From positions 5,642,001-5,706,000 of the forward strand of contig NZ_CP094526.1 of the NCBI RefSeq assembly GCF_029910095.1: a DNA stretch of 64,000 nt, given 5' to 3'. The notes under the pieces are model-generated. The model did no database searches. It was not told the DNA's origin and saw only the letters and a program-made list of their open reading frames with translations. Below are positions 45,909-54,453 of this stretch, one piece after another (position 1 is the first letter of the stretch; each line of letters starts with the position of its first letter). This stretch comes from Bradyrhizobium sp. ISRA464. GTDB taxonomy: Bacteria; Pseudomonadota; Alphaproteobacteria; Rhizobiales; Xanthobacteraceae. The position numbers were made by a program, and so were the translations under genes.

Positions 45909-46283
45909 CGCCCGCGGGAAAGCGGAAAGCTGTCGCCCATCTGCGGAAAGCATTCGGGATGAGCGAACGGCGGGCGCGTAAAGCCATCGGCTGTTGCCAC
46001 ATGACCATGAGATACTGGACGACCTGGGCGGGCGATGCCGGCCTTCGCCAGCGCATGAAGGCGATCGCCAGGAACGCCGCCGCTTCGGCTATCGTCGCCT
46101 GCACGTGCTGCTCAAGCGGGAGGGCTATCTGATCAACCACAAGAAGCTGTTCCGGCTTTACCGGGAGGAGAAGCTTGCAGTGCGCCGCCGTGGCGGCCGC
46201 AAGCGGGCAATCGGGACCCGAGCCCCGATGACGGTGCCGATGGCGCCGAACGACCGCTGGTCGCTCGACTTCGTATCGGATCT
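45902..46283 (+). pseudogene. IS3-family transposase OrfB, frameshifted and truncated
   Basis: Begins VTPAGKRKAVAHLRKAFGMS in frame with ATG 45902, loses register near 46066-46072 (one C missing), continues ERRRFGYRRLHVLLKREGYL, HKKLFRLYREEKLAVRRRGG, and stops matching after NDRWSLDFVSD at about 46283. The catalytic DDE domain is therefore mostly absent. At 46284 the sequence changes abruptly to a TniQ-like gene remnant. Confidence 0.8.
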
Positions 46284-47344
46284 GCGCAGCACATACCCGT
46301 ACTCCGGTGCCGGCACCGAAGGGCCGTATTCGGTCGCATCTACCAGAGTCTCGAGTTCGGCCGGGAGGACAAAGCCTTCGATCCGTTGCGCGACCTGGTC
46401 GGCAATTTCATCCGGACCCGTTTCCCCGTCGGGCCCGGCAACGTCGTGTTCGGCCAGCCCGTCGAACGGCTGTCCTGCATTCGATCCGGACGCTCTCGAT
46501 CGAGACCAGGCTTCATCCGGAGCGGCTCCGGAAGCTCCTGGAGGCGGCAGGAGTGCTTCCCGAGGGCGGCGTAGACGGAAAAATTGCCTGTGCGATGCTG
46601 TACGTGGCTCCCTCGTCGCGTCAGAGGCCTCGGCGGCCACGCGCTCCGTCCGCCAAGCCGGCGAATACCTGAATGCACCCCGGGTTCAGCGGGACCGGCT
46701 CTACCGGGCCGGCATCATCATCCCCCGCCTGCGGGGCCATGGGGCGGCCGACCAGTTCGCCCCCGAGGACCCGGATGCATTCATGGCCAGGCTGCTCGAC
46801 GGGGCGGCGCCGATCGACACCGCGTCCGATGGCCAGGTCACCGTCCCCGAGGCGGCGCGGCTTCAGCTTCTGCATGAGCGAGGACATCGTTCGGCTGATC
46901 CTCGACGGCAAGCTCCAGCGCAAATAGCAGATCGCCTCCGAGCGCGGTTACATGTCCCTGCTGCTCGATCTCAACGAGGTCCGGACGCTGGTCCGCGGGC
47001 CCGGCCATGGCGGCCTGACCGGGCTCCAGATCAAGGACAAGCTGTCCACGACAGCCAAGGTCGCGTCCGCTCTCATCAAGCACGGCCACCTCAAGTCGAT
47101 CACCGTGATCAACCCCATCAATCGCTGTCCAACCGTCGTTGTGCCCGCCCAGGAGGTCGAGCGGTTCGACCGCAAATTCGTGTCCCTGTTCGCGATCGCC
47201 AGGCAGCGGCGACGGCATTTCCTGGTGGTCAAGAAGGAGCTCCAGGCCGCCGGCGTGGAGCCGGTGTTCGATCCCAGGAAGATCGGAGCGACGTTCTATC
47301 GGAGGGCAGACCTTGGGGGTGCAAGCCAATCGTTGGTCCAGTGA
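46284..47344 (+). pseudogene. Decayed TniQ-like transposition gene (C-terminal two thirds)
   Basis: Several frames must be combined. RIYQSLEFGREDKAFDPLRD, VGNFIRTRFPVGPGNVVFGQ, LHSIRTLSIETRLHPERLRK, DRLYRAGIIIPRLRGHGAAD, MSLLLDLNEVRTLVRGPGHG and VINPINRCPTVVVPAQEVER with a final EPVFDPRKIGATFYRRADL. The order and the LHS.RT...YG.H...LRKLL pattern resemble the C-terminal part of TniQ-family proteins (Tn7/Tn5053-type target-selection). There are at least three frameshifts and the zinc-ribbon N-terminus is missing. Identification as TniQ is from memory of the family and is moderate. Confidence 0.45.
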
Positions 47345-47797
47345 TGACGCGCCGCAGTGCGGCGCCGTCTGCATCCAAACGCGGATCGGGTGCCTGAATG
47401 GCTGCTTGTCACCCAACAGCAGGCGTCAAGCGTCTATGTCCGCGAGTTCGGCTCGGGGCCAAACCCGGACCTACTCACTCAGGAGCGTTCCCGGTCGGGA
47501 TGGTACCAGCTGAGTCGGGCTCGCCGACATCGCCGCTCTGGGTCTGCGGACGTTGGTCTACAGCGGCCCGCAGCGCGCCCGCACTAAGCCGCGCGCTGCG
47601 CGAGATCGAACCGCACACTCGCTAAGAAGCATCGAGCAAGAACGGCACGATTTTCGACTCGAGAAACGGGCCTGATGCGTGGCGAAGATCGCCCCCGTCA
47701 GGATTATAAGCGAAGGCGGGTGCTTCGCCGGAACATGGAAGGAACCACTGGAAGGCTGACCGCGTTTTTCGCAGTGTCCCCTCAAGGAGGTTGCAAC
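47345..47797 (+). other. Intergenic region after the IS nest
   Basis: 453 bp. Short open frames occur in all phases but none is recognisable. A stretch around 47525-47590 (ADIAALGLRTLVYSGPQRAR) looks like a gene fragment of unknown origin. The end carries the strong ribosome site of the DUF992 gene. Confidence 0.35.
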
Positions 47798-48277
47798 ATG
47801 AACAGGCCAATATATGCATTGGCAGGTTTGGCCATTGCCCTCGCCGCGACGTCAGCAATAGCTCAGGATGTTGCCCGCGCGCGGGTAGGCACCCTTACCT
47901 GCTCCATGTCCCCGACTGTAGGCTTCGTCATCGGGTCGCAAGCACAACTAAGCTGCATCTATGCTTCCATGCGGCGTGGGCCGCGCCAGGCCTATGTCGG
48001 CACCGTGGACACGGCTGGCCTTAGTATCGGGGCCACGTCGGGCGGCCGCATGAGCTGGGCCGTCTATGCGCCCCCTGGAGGGCGTCGCAGCATGCTGGCC
48101 GGCGACTATTCAGGCGCCGCCGCGGGGGTGACCGTCGGTGCCGGACCGGGAACTAATACGTTGGCCCGCGGACCGGATCGGGCAGTTGTCTTGCAACCGC
48201 TGGCCATCCAGGGGCAGTCCGGTGTCAATCTTGCCCTCGGCATCTCGCACATGACGCTCCGTCCGGCAGCTCGATAG
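47798..48277 (+). CDS. DUF992 family exported protein
   Basis: 159 aa from ATG 47798 with AAGGAGG eight bases upstream. Signal peptide MNRPIYALAGLAIALAATSA-IAQ, then the DUF992 pattern: RVGTLTCSMSPTVGFVIGSQ, a second Cys in AQLSCIYASM (probable disulfide), MSWAVYAPPGG, LAGDYSGAAAGVTVGAGPGT and VVLQPLAIQGQSGVNLALGI. A periplasmic beta-rich protein of unknown function widely found in Rhizobiales. Monocistronic. Confidence 0.85.
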   Translation: MNRPIYALAGLAIALAATSAIAQDVARARVGTLTCSMSPTVGFVIGSQAQLSCIYASMRRGPRQAYVGTVDTAGLSIGATSGGRMSWAVYAPPGGRRSMLAGDYSGAAAGVTVGAGPGTNTLARGPDRAVVLQPLAIQGQSGVNLALGISHMTLRPAAR

Positions 48278-48377
48278 CGCGTCCGCGGCGACGAATGCTC
48301 AGCGCCTCCGGCCGGGCGACATCGGCAGGAGATCGGAGCAAACGAGGGACAGATATAAAACCGGCGGCGCTGTCAGG

Positions 48378-48503
48378 AACGCGCCTGATCGTGCCATCGT
48401 CGAGCGCGCGTTGAAAATTTGGCGGGTTTACTGGATAGGCCCATGCTGGTGGGCCGTCCGGGCTTTGCGCACGCGCTCCTGCCGCAGCGAGCGAAGCGAT
48501 CAT
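48378..48503 (-). pseudogene. N-terminal fragment of a periplasmic cytochrome c family protein
   Basis: ATG 48503: a short signal peptide (MIASLAAAGARAQS) and SPDGPPAWAYPVNPPNFQRA, DDGTIRRVPDSAAGF. The PPAWAYPVNPP and DGT.RRVP.S.A motifs are the N-terminus of a Bradyrhizobium-type cytochrome c protein. After GF the sequence no longer matches and no CxxCH appears, so the heme domain is lost. It lies directly downstream of the broken beta-propeller gene. Confidence 0.55.
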
Positions 48504-48538
48504 GAAAGCCTTTGCGCCCCGGCTCTCCGCGCACCTGA

Positions 48539-49728
48539 TCAGGGCGTGCTGCCGCGCATCGAGACGGGACGGCCGGGAAGCTTGAGTGGCAAGCCCACTG
48601 GCACCAGCTTGTTACCGGCGAGCCGGTAAGTGGCCAGCTCCTGTTCGCCCAAATTGGCAATATATACAGGAACCGTTCGTCGGGACTGAAGGCGATTCCT
48701 TCGGCCAGGGTGCCGACCTCGGTCTCGCCCAGCTTGCGCACCTTCTTGCCGTCGGTCTGGAGAATCACCGCAACCGCATGGTCGTGACGGAAAAAGGCGT
48801 TGTTTGGCACGGAGCCGCCCGAGCCATTGGTCAGGAGCGTCACGGCATAGGCGTCGGTCGGGCTTACTGCCAAACCTTCCGGCCCGTCCCCCACCACTTG
48901 GTCGACTTCACGCGGCGGATCGAGCGTCATGTCGATGACCGCCACCGTGCCCACCTGACCGTCGGCGACCCCGGCATTGCCGTCGTGATTAACCAGGCCG
49001 CGCCTGCCGTCTGCGGTAATCTGGACGTTGTACGGAAACACGCCAGTTAGCATGTCATAACCTTTGTAGGTCACCGTAGTACCATCGATATCGAGAAGGG
49101 CGACCTTGTTCGCCATCGCCTTGGCCACCAGCGCGCGCTTGCCGTCGGGCGTGATGGCCACGGCAGATGGTTGCTGGCTCGGCGCGTCGGCAGGCGCGTG
49201 CGCCACCGTGCCGACGACGGCGACGGTCTTTCCGGAAATCGACAAGACGCTCACGCTGTTGTCCGCACGATTGGCAACCAGGGCCAAATTTCCGCACGAC
49301 TGATCGCCATGCGTGAAGATTGCTTGCCGGTTTGGATCGTGGCGATGACCGCTGGCGGCGAGGTCGTCAGATCGATGACGAAGAGTTTGTTGTCCGGCAC
49401 ACTTTTCAAAGTGTCGCCATCCTTGACCACGTCGATCGAATTCGCCACCAGCGCCAGTTTGCCGTCCGGCGTGATCGCAAGGTTGATCGGCGGCCCGAAG
49501 ACCGAGTTCTCGAGCGACAGATTGACGACGATGCGTGGCTTGGCGCGATCGCGGATATCGATGGCCGACACGGTGTCCTTGCCCGGCGGGCTCAACACCG
49601 GCTTGCCGTCGGTGAAAGCGACCTTCTCACCGTTGCCGACAATAAGATACAATAAGATATTGGGCCTACGCCGCAGCGACGAAGCCCATCGCGGCGACAA
49701 GCGTGGCCGCAGCTAAAGTCCTTGGCAT
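48539..49728 (-). pseudogene. Exported YncE-like beta-propeller gene with four independent lesions
   Basis: ATG 49728 has GGAGG upstream and a signal peptide (MPRTLAAATLVAAMGFVAAA). Lesions along the gene: TAG at 49666-49668 where CAG (AQAQYL) is expected; a 10-bp tandem duplication at 49641-49660; loss of one base near 49295-49300 (between MAIS and GNLALVANRADNSVSVLS); and two extra bases in a TA run at about 48660. Restored, the protein is about 380 aa with propeller repeats (ITPDGKLALVANSID, ITPDGKRALVAKAMANKVA, FSPDERFLYIANLGEQELA) ending RGSTP at 48539. Clearly non-functional. Confidence 0.85.
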
Positions 49729-49871
49729 GGTTTTCCTCCATGGACCGGTCTGCGCTGATGGGAAACTTTTCCTCGTATCCTGCCGCAAGCGTCAAGCGCA
49801 AACGCAACACAGTGACGCTGCCCAAGCCGCAGACGTCGAATGCCAAGGCGGACGGACGCTTCGGTAAACAA

Positions 49872-49960
49872 GTCGTTCAGACCGTCCTGGCGATCACTTC
49901 CGGTCTACCCCGATCAGCGGACAATTTCTGCGTTCGTCGACATGTCTCAAAGGGGTCAAC
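49872..49960 (+). repeat. 88-bp direct repeat, copy A
   Basis: Starts GTCGTTCAGACCGTCCTGGC and ends CATGTCTCAAAGGGGTCAAC. Copy B at 50657 is about 94% identical by eye. The GACATGTCTCAAA... and TCCGGTCTACCCCGA... blocks resemble a dispersed intergenic repeat of Bradyrhizobium-type genomes. The surrounding 49729-50251 holds no recognisable gene. Confidence 0.75.
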
Positions 49961-50251
49961 GCTGAAGTCCACGTTGCTCGTGAGTCAGTCTCTTCAAGCG
50001 CTCCCATCGTCCTTGCGTCCAGGATGACCAATCTCGTCCATTCCTAATGCGGCGGGCCTGCCGTCATTTCTCGCTAGGACGAGATTTCCCGCTGCGCCCG
50101 CTCTTGAGTTCCAGTCGGCGCCATCTAGGGCTACGGTCTCGCTGCCGTGTCGCAGCGGATGGCCCGATGTTTAGCATCGCTGTCGGAACCGAATGCCATT
50201 CGCAGACTTCAACGTACATAAGCGAAGGCGGACATGAAGAAGGCGGACATC

Positions 50252-50485
50252 ATGGCTACATGTGAAACCTGCGGCAATGACTATGACAAGACCTTTCAGG
50301 TCACAATGAACGGCAAGGCGCACACCTTCGATAGTTTTGAGTGCGCCATTCATGCACTCGCGCCGACCTGCGGTCATTGCGGCATCCGAATCGTCGGGCA
50401 CGGCTTGGAGAAGACGGGTACCTTTTTTTGTTGCGAGCATTGCGCCCAAGGCGAAGGCGTTAAAGGGCTACGTGATCGAATCTAG
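50252..50485 (+). CDS. Small Cys-rich zinc-ribbon/metallothionein-like protein
   Basis: 77 aa from ATG 50252; an in-frame ATG at 50234 lies in a short duplicated AAGGCGGACAT motif, so the start is uncertain. CETCG (residues 4-8), FECAIH, CGHCG and CCEHC give seven or eight Cys in CxxC-type pairs with His nearby, a probable zinc site; the sequence TFDSFECAIHALAPTCGHCG recalls a widespread prokaryotic metallothionein-like family. Cytoplasmic, single gene flanked by the two copies of an 88-bp repeat. Confidence 0.75.
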   Translation: MATCETCGNDYDKTFQVTMNGKAHTFDSFECAIHALAPTCGHCGIRIVGHGLEKTGTFFCCEHCAQGEGVKGLRDRI

Positions 50486-50656
50486 TCCAGGCAATTGATG
50501 CGTCCCGGCATCTGTCCGCGAAGGACGATGCTTCGTTTGCAACGAGCGCCTCGCAAGGTCGACAGGCGTTTCACGGCATTGCCGCCGTCGAAAATAACGC
50601 CCCCTGTCGAAAAATCGCTATCAGCCGCCGCAATATGCGCTCTGGGTTCAAAAGGC

Positions 50657-50744
50657 GTCGTTCAGACCGTCTGGCAATCACTTCCGGTCTACCCCGATAA
50701 GCGGACAATTTCTGCGTTCGTCGACATGTCTCAAAGGGGGCAAC
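50657..50744 (+). repeat. 88-bp direct repeat, copy B
   Basis: GTCGTTCAGACCGTCTGGCA to CATGTCTCAAAGGGGGCAAC. Differs from copy A by a missing C near position 16, A for G, AA for CA in CCCCGATAAGC, and an extra G. Together with copy A it brackets the zinc-ribbon gene in direct orientation. Confidence 0.75.
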
Positions 50745-50787
50745 TCCAGACATTTCGAGCGTACCGCCAGGCTACGAGGCATTCGGA

Positions 50788-50992
50788 AATGTGGTTTGCA
50801 GCAATACCGGTGCCGCCGGCGGCAGTGGCATCGACAACACTTCACTCGACAATTGGTGAGTGGGTGCTCGTCAACCTTATGGGAGTCCGTTACGGCATTC
50901 GTACCTTGCTGCCGCACATCCGTGCCCACCGCGAAGGCGGCCACATCGTCAACGCCGCGATGCAGCACACCGCGCCAATCGCGGCAATTTAG
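50788..50992 (+). pseudogene. Internal fragment of a short-chain dehydrogenase
   Basis: NVVCSNTGAAGGSGIDNTSL in one frame is followed, after a register change at about 50848 (one extra base), by WVLVNLMGVRYGIRTLLPHI and RAHREGGHIVNAAMQHTAPI. These are the NNAG-type strand 4 and the helix alphaE / strand 5 region of classical SDRs. The Rossmann N-terminus and the YxxxK site are missing. Confidence 0.65.
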
Positions 50993-51134
50993 CCCTGTGA
51001 GCATCGTGGAACCGGGGGGTGACCTTTGCCCAGCGGCCTCTCAAAGGACTATGATCCGTCCGCTCACCGGGCATGTGCAAAAAACGCCGAAGCGTCGTGC
51101 CGTGGAAAAAGAAGCAAACAGGGAGGATATCGCA

Positions 51135-52823
51135 ATGTCGCAACTGAGCGGAATGCTTGCAGGTTCGCTGCTGGCGCTGCTGGCGCTTCCCGTAGGGGCT
51201 GCCGCCGAAAGCGGAAAATCGTGGACGATCTATGGCGGCGACACTGCGAATACGCGCTTTAGCGCGCTCACGCAAATCGACAGGGACAATGTCGCCAAGC
51301 TGAGGGTGGCATGGGTGGCTCAGCTTGGTTCGTTGGAGGCCCAGGAATCGACGCCTCTGCTCGTGGGCGATACTCTATTCGTCACGACTTCCGCAGGGCC
51401 CCGCTACGTCTACGCGCTCAATCCGAAGGATGGTACGCCGAAATGGAAGTATGCGCCCGAGATCCCCGCAGACGTGCAGCCGACGACTTGCTGCGGGCTC
51501 GACAACCGGGGCGTCGCCTATGCGCGCGGCAAGCTGTTTCTTGGGCGGCTCGACGCCTACCTCGTCGCGCTCGATGCGAACACGGGCAAGGAGCTTTGGA
51601 AGACCCAGGTCGTCGACTACCACGAGGGCGCCGCGATCACCTCGCCGCCGATCCTTGTCAAGAACCTCGTGATCACCGGTTATGCCGGCGGCGAATACGG
51701 CGTTCGCGGCGCCATCACGGCCTACGATCAGGATACCGGCAGGCAGGTGTGGCGTACTTATACGGTCCCTGTCGCCGGCGAGCCTGCCGCGGAAACCTGG
51801 AAGAACGACTCGTGGAAGTTCGGCGGCGGTGCCGCATGGCTCGTCGGCTCCTACGACCCGGAGCTCAACCTCGTCTATTATGGGGCCAGCAACCCTTCGC
51901 CGTGGGGAGCCTCAGCGCGCGGCCCCGATACGAGCGACTACGGCAAGTTCACCAACCTCTACACCGCCAGCACGCTGGCGCTCGACGCGGACACCGGCAA
52001 GATCGTCTGGCACTATCAGACGACGCCGTACGACACCTGGGACTATGACGGCGTGAACGAATTCGTGCTCGCCGACCTCGACATCAACGGGCAGAAGACG
52101 CCTGTCGGGCTCAAGGCCGATCGCAACGGCTTCTTCTACGTGCTCAATCGCAAGACCGGGGCGCTGATATCGGCCCAGCCCTTCGTCCTGGTCAACTGGG
52201 CAAAAGAGATCGACCTCAAGACCGGGCGGCCGGTCGAAGTCCCGGAAAAGCGCCCTCGGCTCGACGTTTGGGCAAAGGACATCTGCCCGAACCTGTTCGG
52301 GGGCAAAAACTGGGAGCCGATGGCCTATAACCCGCAGACCGGTCTGGTCTACATCCCGACCTTCAACCTCTGCATGGATCTCGTCGGCAAGAAGGAGGAA
52401 AGGAAGAAGGGCGCGTTCTATCTCGCCGAGGAGTTCGATCTCGACAAGCCCGGTCCAGGCGGCTTCATGAGCGAAATGGTGGCATGGGATCCGATCAGTC
52501 AGAAGCGGGTCTGGGGCAGCAAAGAGGAGCTACCTTTCATGGGCGGCGCCCTGACGACAGCCGGCGGGCTCGTCTTCCACGGCAACATCCAGGGCTGGTT
52601 CAAGGCGCTCGATGCCAAGACCGGCGAGGAATTGTGGAAGTTCAACGCCGGGTCCGGGATCAGCCAGGGTGCGATCACGTACGAGCTTGACGGCAAGCAG
52701 TATGTCGCCGTTGTCTCGGGCCGGCTCAAGACCCCACCAAGCTTCCTCGGGCATACCGGCGAACGGATATTCGCCTCGAGCCCCGAGGGCGGCGCGCTGT
52801 TCGTCTTCGCGTTGCCAGACTGA
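51135..52823 (+). CDS. PQQ-dependent alcohol dehydrogenase, probably lanthanide type
   Basis: 562 aa from ATG 51135 (GGGAGGATATCGCA upstream) with a Sec signal peptide ending GAAAES. Eight-bladed propeller features: W-docking repeats such as LDANTGKELWKTQ, the vicinal disulfide PTTCCGLDN (C119-C120), E187 in GGEYGVRG, N253 in GASNPSPW, and the catalytic base in TWDYDGVNE (D303). Position 305 is also Asp, the extra ligand that marks lanthanide-dependent enzymes (XoxF/ExaF) as opposed to calcium MxaF, which has Ala there. Oxidises an alcohol in the periplasm and passes electrons to a cytochrome c, encoded next. Confidence 0.9.
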   Translation: MSQLSGMLAGSLLALLALPVGAAAESGKSWTIYGGDTANTRFSALTQIDRDNVAKLRVAWVAQLGSLEAQESTPLLVGDTLFVTTSAGPRYVYALNPKDGTPKWKYAPEIPADVQPTTCCGLDNRGVAYARGKLFLGRLDAYLVALDANTGKELWKTQVVDYHEGAAITSPPILVKNLVITGYAGGEYGVRGAITAYDQDTGRQVWRTYTVPVAGEPAAETWKNDSWKFGGGAAWLVGSYDPELNLVYYGASNPSPWGASARGPDTSDYGKFTNLYTASTLALDADTGKIVWHYQTTPYDTWDYDGVNEFVLADLDINGQKTPVGLKADRNGFFYVLNRKTGALISAQPFVLVNWAKEIDLKTGRPVEVPEKRPRLDVWAKDICPNLFGGKNWEPMAYNPQTGLVYIPTFNLCMDLVGKKEERKKGAFYLAEEFDLDKPGPGGFMSEMVAWDPISQKRVWGSKEELPFMGGALTTAGGLVFHGNIQGWFKALDAKTGEELWKFNAGSGISQGAITYELDGKQYVAVVSGRLKTPPSFLGHTGERIFASSPEGGALFVFALPD

Positions 52824-52848
52824 ACCGGTCGACTGTGCCGTCGTGAGC

Positions 52849-53271
52849 ATGGGGAAACCTAGCGGCGTGCAAGGACTCCCTGCGAGGATCGCCGCCGCGA
52901 TCTTCGCGGGAGCGACCATGCTCGCCGTCTTCTTTGGTCTGCCCGGCGCGACGCGATATGCGCGCGTGGACGATCCTGCGGTCGCGGCCAAAAACCCTTA
53001 CGAGGGCGATGCCAGCCGGGCCGCCGCGGGGCGCGGTCTATTCAACCAATATTGCGCGCATTGCCACGGGCCGAATGCGGTCAGCCCTGATCCGCCCCGA
53101 GATCTCCGCCGGCTCAAGCGTCGCTACGGCGAGAACATGGCCAATCTGTTCCACGCCACGGTCACGCATGGCCGACCTGACAAAGGCATGCCCAACTGGA
53201 CGGGGCGGCTGGATGATGACACGATATGGACCATCTTCACCTTTCTCCAGACCGTGCAGGCAGAGCCATGA
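52849..53271 (+). CDS. Membrane-anchored c-type cytochrome, partner of the PQQ dehydrogenase
   Basis: 140 aa from ATG 52849 (GTG at 52843 possible). The N-terminal hydrophobic helix (residues about 12-32) is an anchor or signal. One heme site is CAHCH (residues 69-73), with a probable axial Met in KGMPNWTG (M114). It starts 26 bp after the dehydrogenase stop and is co-directional, as expected for a cytochrome c that accepts electrons from a PQQ enzyme. Confidence 0.88.
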   Translation: MGKPSGVQGLPARIAAAIFAGATMLAVFFGLPGATRYARVDDPAVAAKNPYEGDASRAAAGRGLFNQYCAHCHGPNAVSPDPPRDLRRLKRRYGENMANLFHATVTHGRPDKGMPNWTGRLDDDTIWTIFTFLQTVQAEP

Positions 53272-53298
53272 AGTGAGGTGGCGGTGTAATTTTGCCTC

Positions 53299-53387
53299 GT
53301 CATTCCGGGACGGCACGTAGCGCCTACAAATTCGGTGCCTGATCCGGAATACCGGGTTCGCTCGCTTTGCTCGCGCCCCGGAATGAC
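53299..53387 (+). repeat. REP-like palindrome (GTCATTCCGGG type)
   Basis: Arms GTCATTCCGGG (53299-53309) and CCCGGAATGAC (53377-53387), perfect 11 bp, enclose a GC-rich centre with GCTCGC/GCGAGC-like steps. It lies between the cytochrome gene and the DapA-like gene and may separate their expression. Confidence 0.75.
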
Positions 53388-53406
53388 AAGGGATAGGAGG
53401 CGAGCC

Positions 53407-54363
53407 ATGCCCCGGCACGTGAATTATGTCCCGCACGGCGTAATCCCGGCGGTGCTGCTGCCATTTGATAACGATCTCGCCATCGACGAGGCGAGCTTCC
53501 GCAAGCACGTTCGAGACGTAGCCTCCGTCGAAGGCCTCTCGGCCATCACCGTCAACGCGCACTCGACTGAGGTCGGCTCGTGCAGTTTCGACGACCAGCG
53601 CCGCGTGCTCGACATCGCACAGGACGAGATCGGGGCCAAGCTGCCGCTGATCAACGGCATCTGGGCCGACGGCAGCCTCGAGGCGGCGCGCCTTGCGCGT
53701 ATGGCGACGCAAGGCGGCGCCTCCGCGCTCTTGGTGTTCCCGCCGGCGCCGTTCACCCTCGGCCAGTCGCCGCAAATGGCGCTCGCGCATTTCAAGCGCA
53801 TCGCCGACGCGGCGGCCGACCTGCCGCTGATTGTGTTCCAGTATCCGCTCGCGACCGGCCAAGGCTATCCGAAGGACACACTGCTGAAGCTATGCGAGGA
53901 GGTGCCGACCGTCCGCGCCATCAAGGACTGGATCGGCAACGTGCCGCATCACGAATGGCACGTGCGTACGCTGCAGAATCTACCTCGGCGGGTGAATGTG
54001 CTCACCACGCACAGCGCCTGGCTATTCTCCTCGCTGGTGCTCGGCTGCAATGGATTGCTGTCAGGTTCCGGCAGCGTGATCGCCGATTTGCAGGCGCGTC
54101 TGTTCCACGCGGTGCAGGGCGGCGACCTCGCCGAGGCCAAGCGGCTCAACGACCGCATCGAGCCGCTGATGCGGGTGTTCTATGCCGATCCTGTCGTCGA
54201 CATGCACAACCGCATGAAAGAAGCGTTGGTACTGCTCGGCAAATTGCCACGCGCAGTGGTGCGCCCGCCATTGATGAAGATCGAGCGTTCGGAGATCATG
54301 CGCATTCGTCAGGGGCTGATCGAGGCCGGTTTGCTCGACAAGAACGCGAGTGATGCGGCCTAA
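53407..54363 (+). CDS. Dihydrodipicolinate synthase (DapA)-superfamily lyase/aldolase
   Basis: 318 aa from ATG 53407 with AGGAGG eight bases upstream. TIM barrel with the Schiff-base lysine in RAIKDWIGN (K173) and the conserved Tyr in VFQYPLATG (Y146); GVIPAVLLPFDNDLAIDEAS is the N-terminal strand 1. The usual GTTGE of true DapA is replaced by VNAHSTEVGS, so it is not the lysine-pathway enzyme; more likely an aldolase or dehydratase of a 2-oxo acid. Sits between the PQQ dehydrogenase unit and a Liv importer, suggesting a shared catabolic route. Confidence 0.85.
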   Translation: MPRHVNYVPHGVIPAVLLPFDNDLAIDEASFRKHVRDVASVEGLSAITVNAHSTEVGSCSFDDQRRVLDIAQDEIGAKLPLINGIWADGSLEAARLARMATQGGASALLVFPPAPFTLGQSPQMALAHFKRIADAAADLPLIVFQYPLATGQGYPKDTLLKLCEEVPTVRAIKDWIGNVPHHEWHVRTLQNLPRRVNVLTTHSAWLFSSLVLGCNGLLSGSGSVIADLQARLFHAVQGGDLAEAKRLNDRIEPLMRVFYADPVVDMHNRMKEALVLLGKLPRAVVRPPLMKIERSEIMRIRQGLIEAGLLDKNASDAA

Positions 54364-54414
54364 CCTCTCTTGACCACCCGCCACCCATAGGATCTGAGCT
54401 GCGAGCGAAGCGAG

Positions 54415-54453
54415 CCTCGAAGGATGAACGGCCTGGGTCGTCGTCCTTCGAGG
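54415..54453 (+). repeat. REP-like palindrome (CCTCGAAGGATGA type)
   Basis: CCTCGAAGGATGA (54415-54427) pairs with TCGTCCTTCGAGG (54441-54453), 13 bp with one G:T, loop 13. It is the same family as the element at 17451-17493 and lies downstream of the DapA-like gene. Confidence 0.7.
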
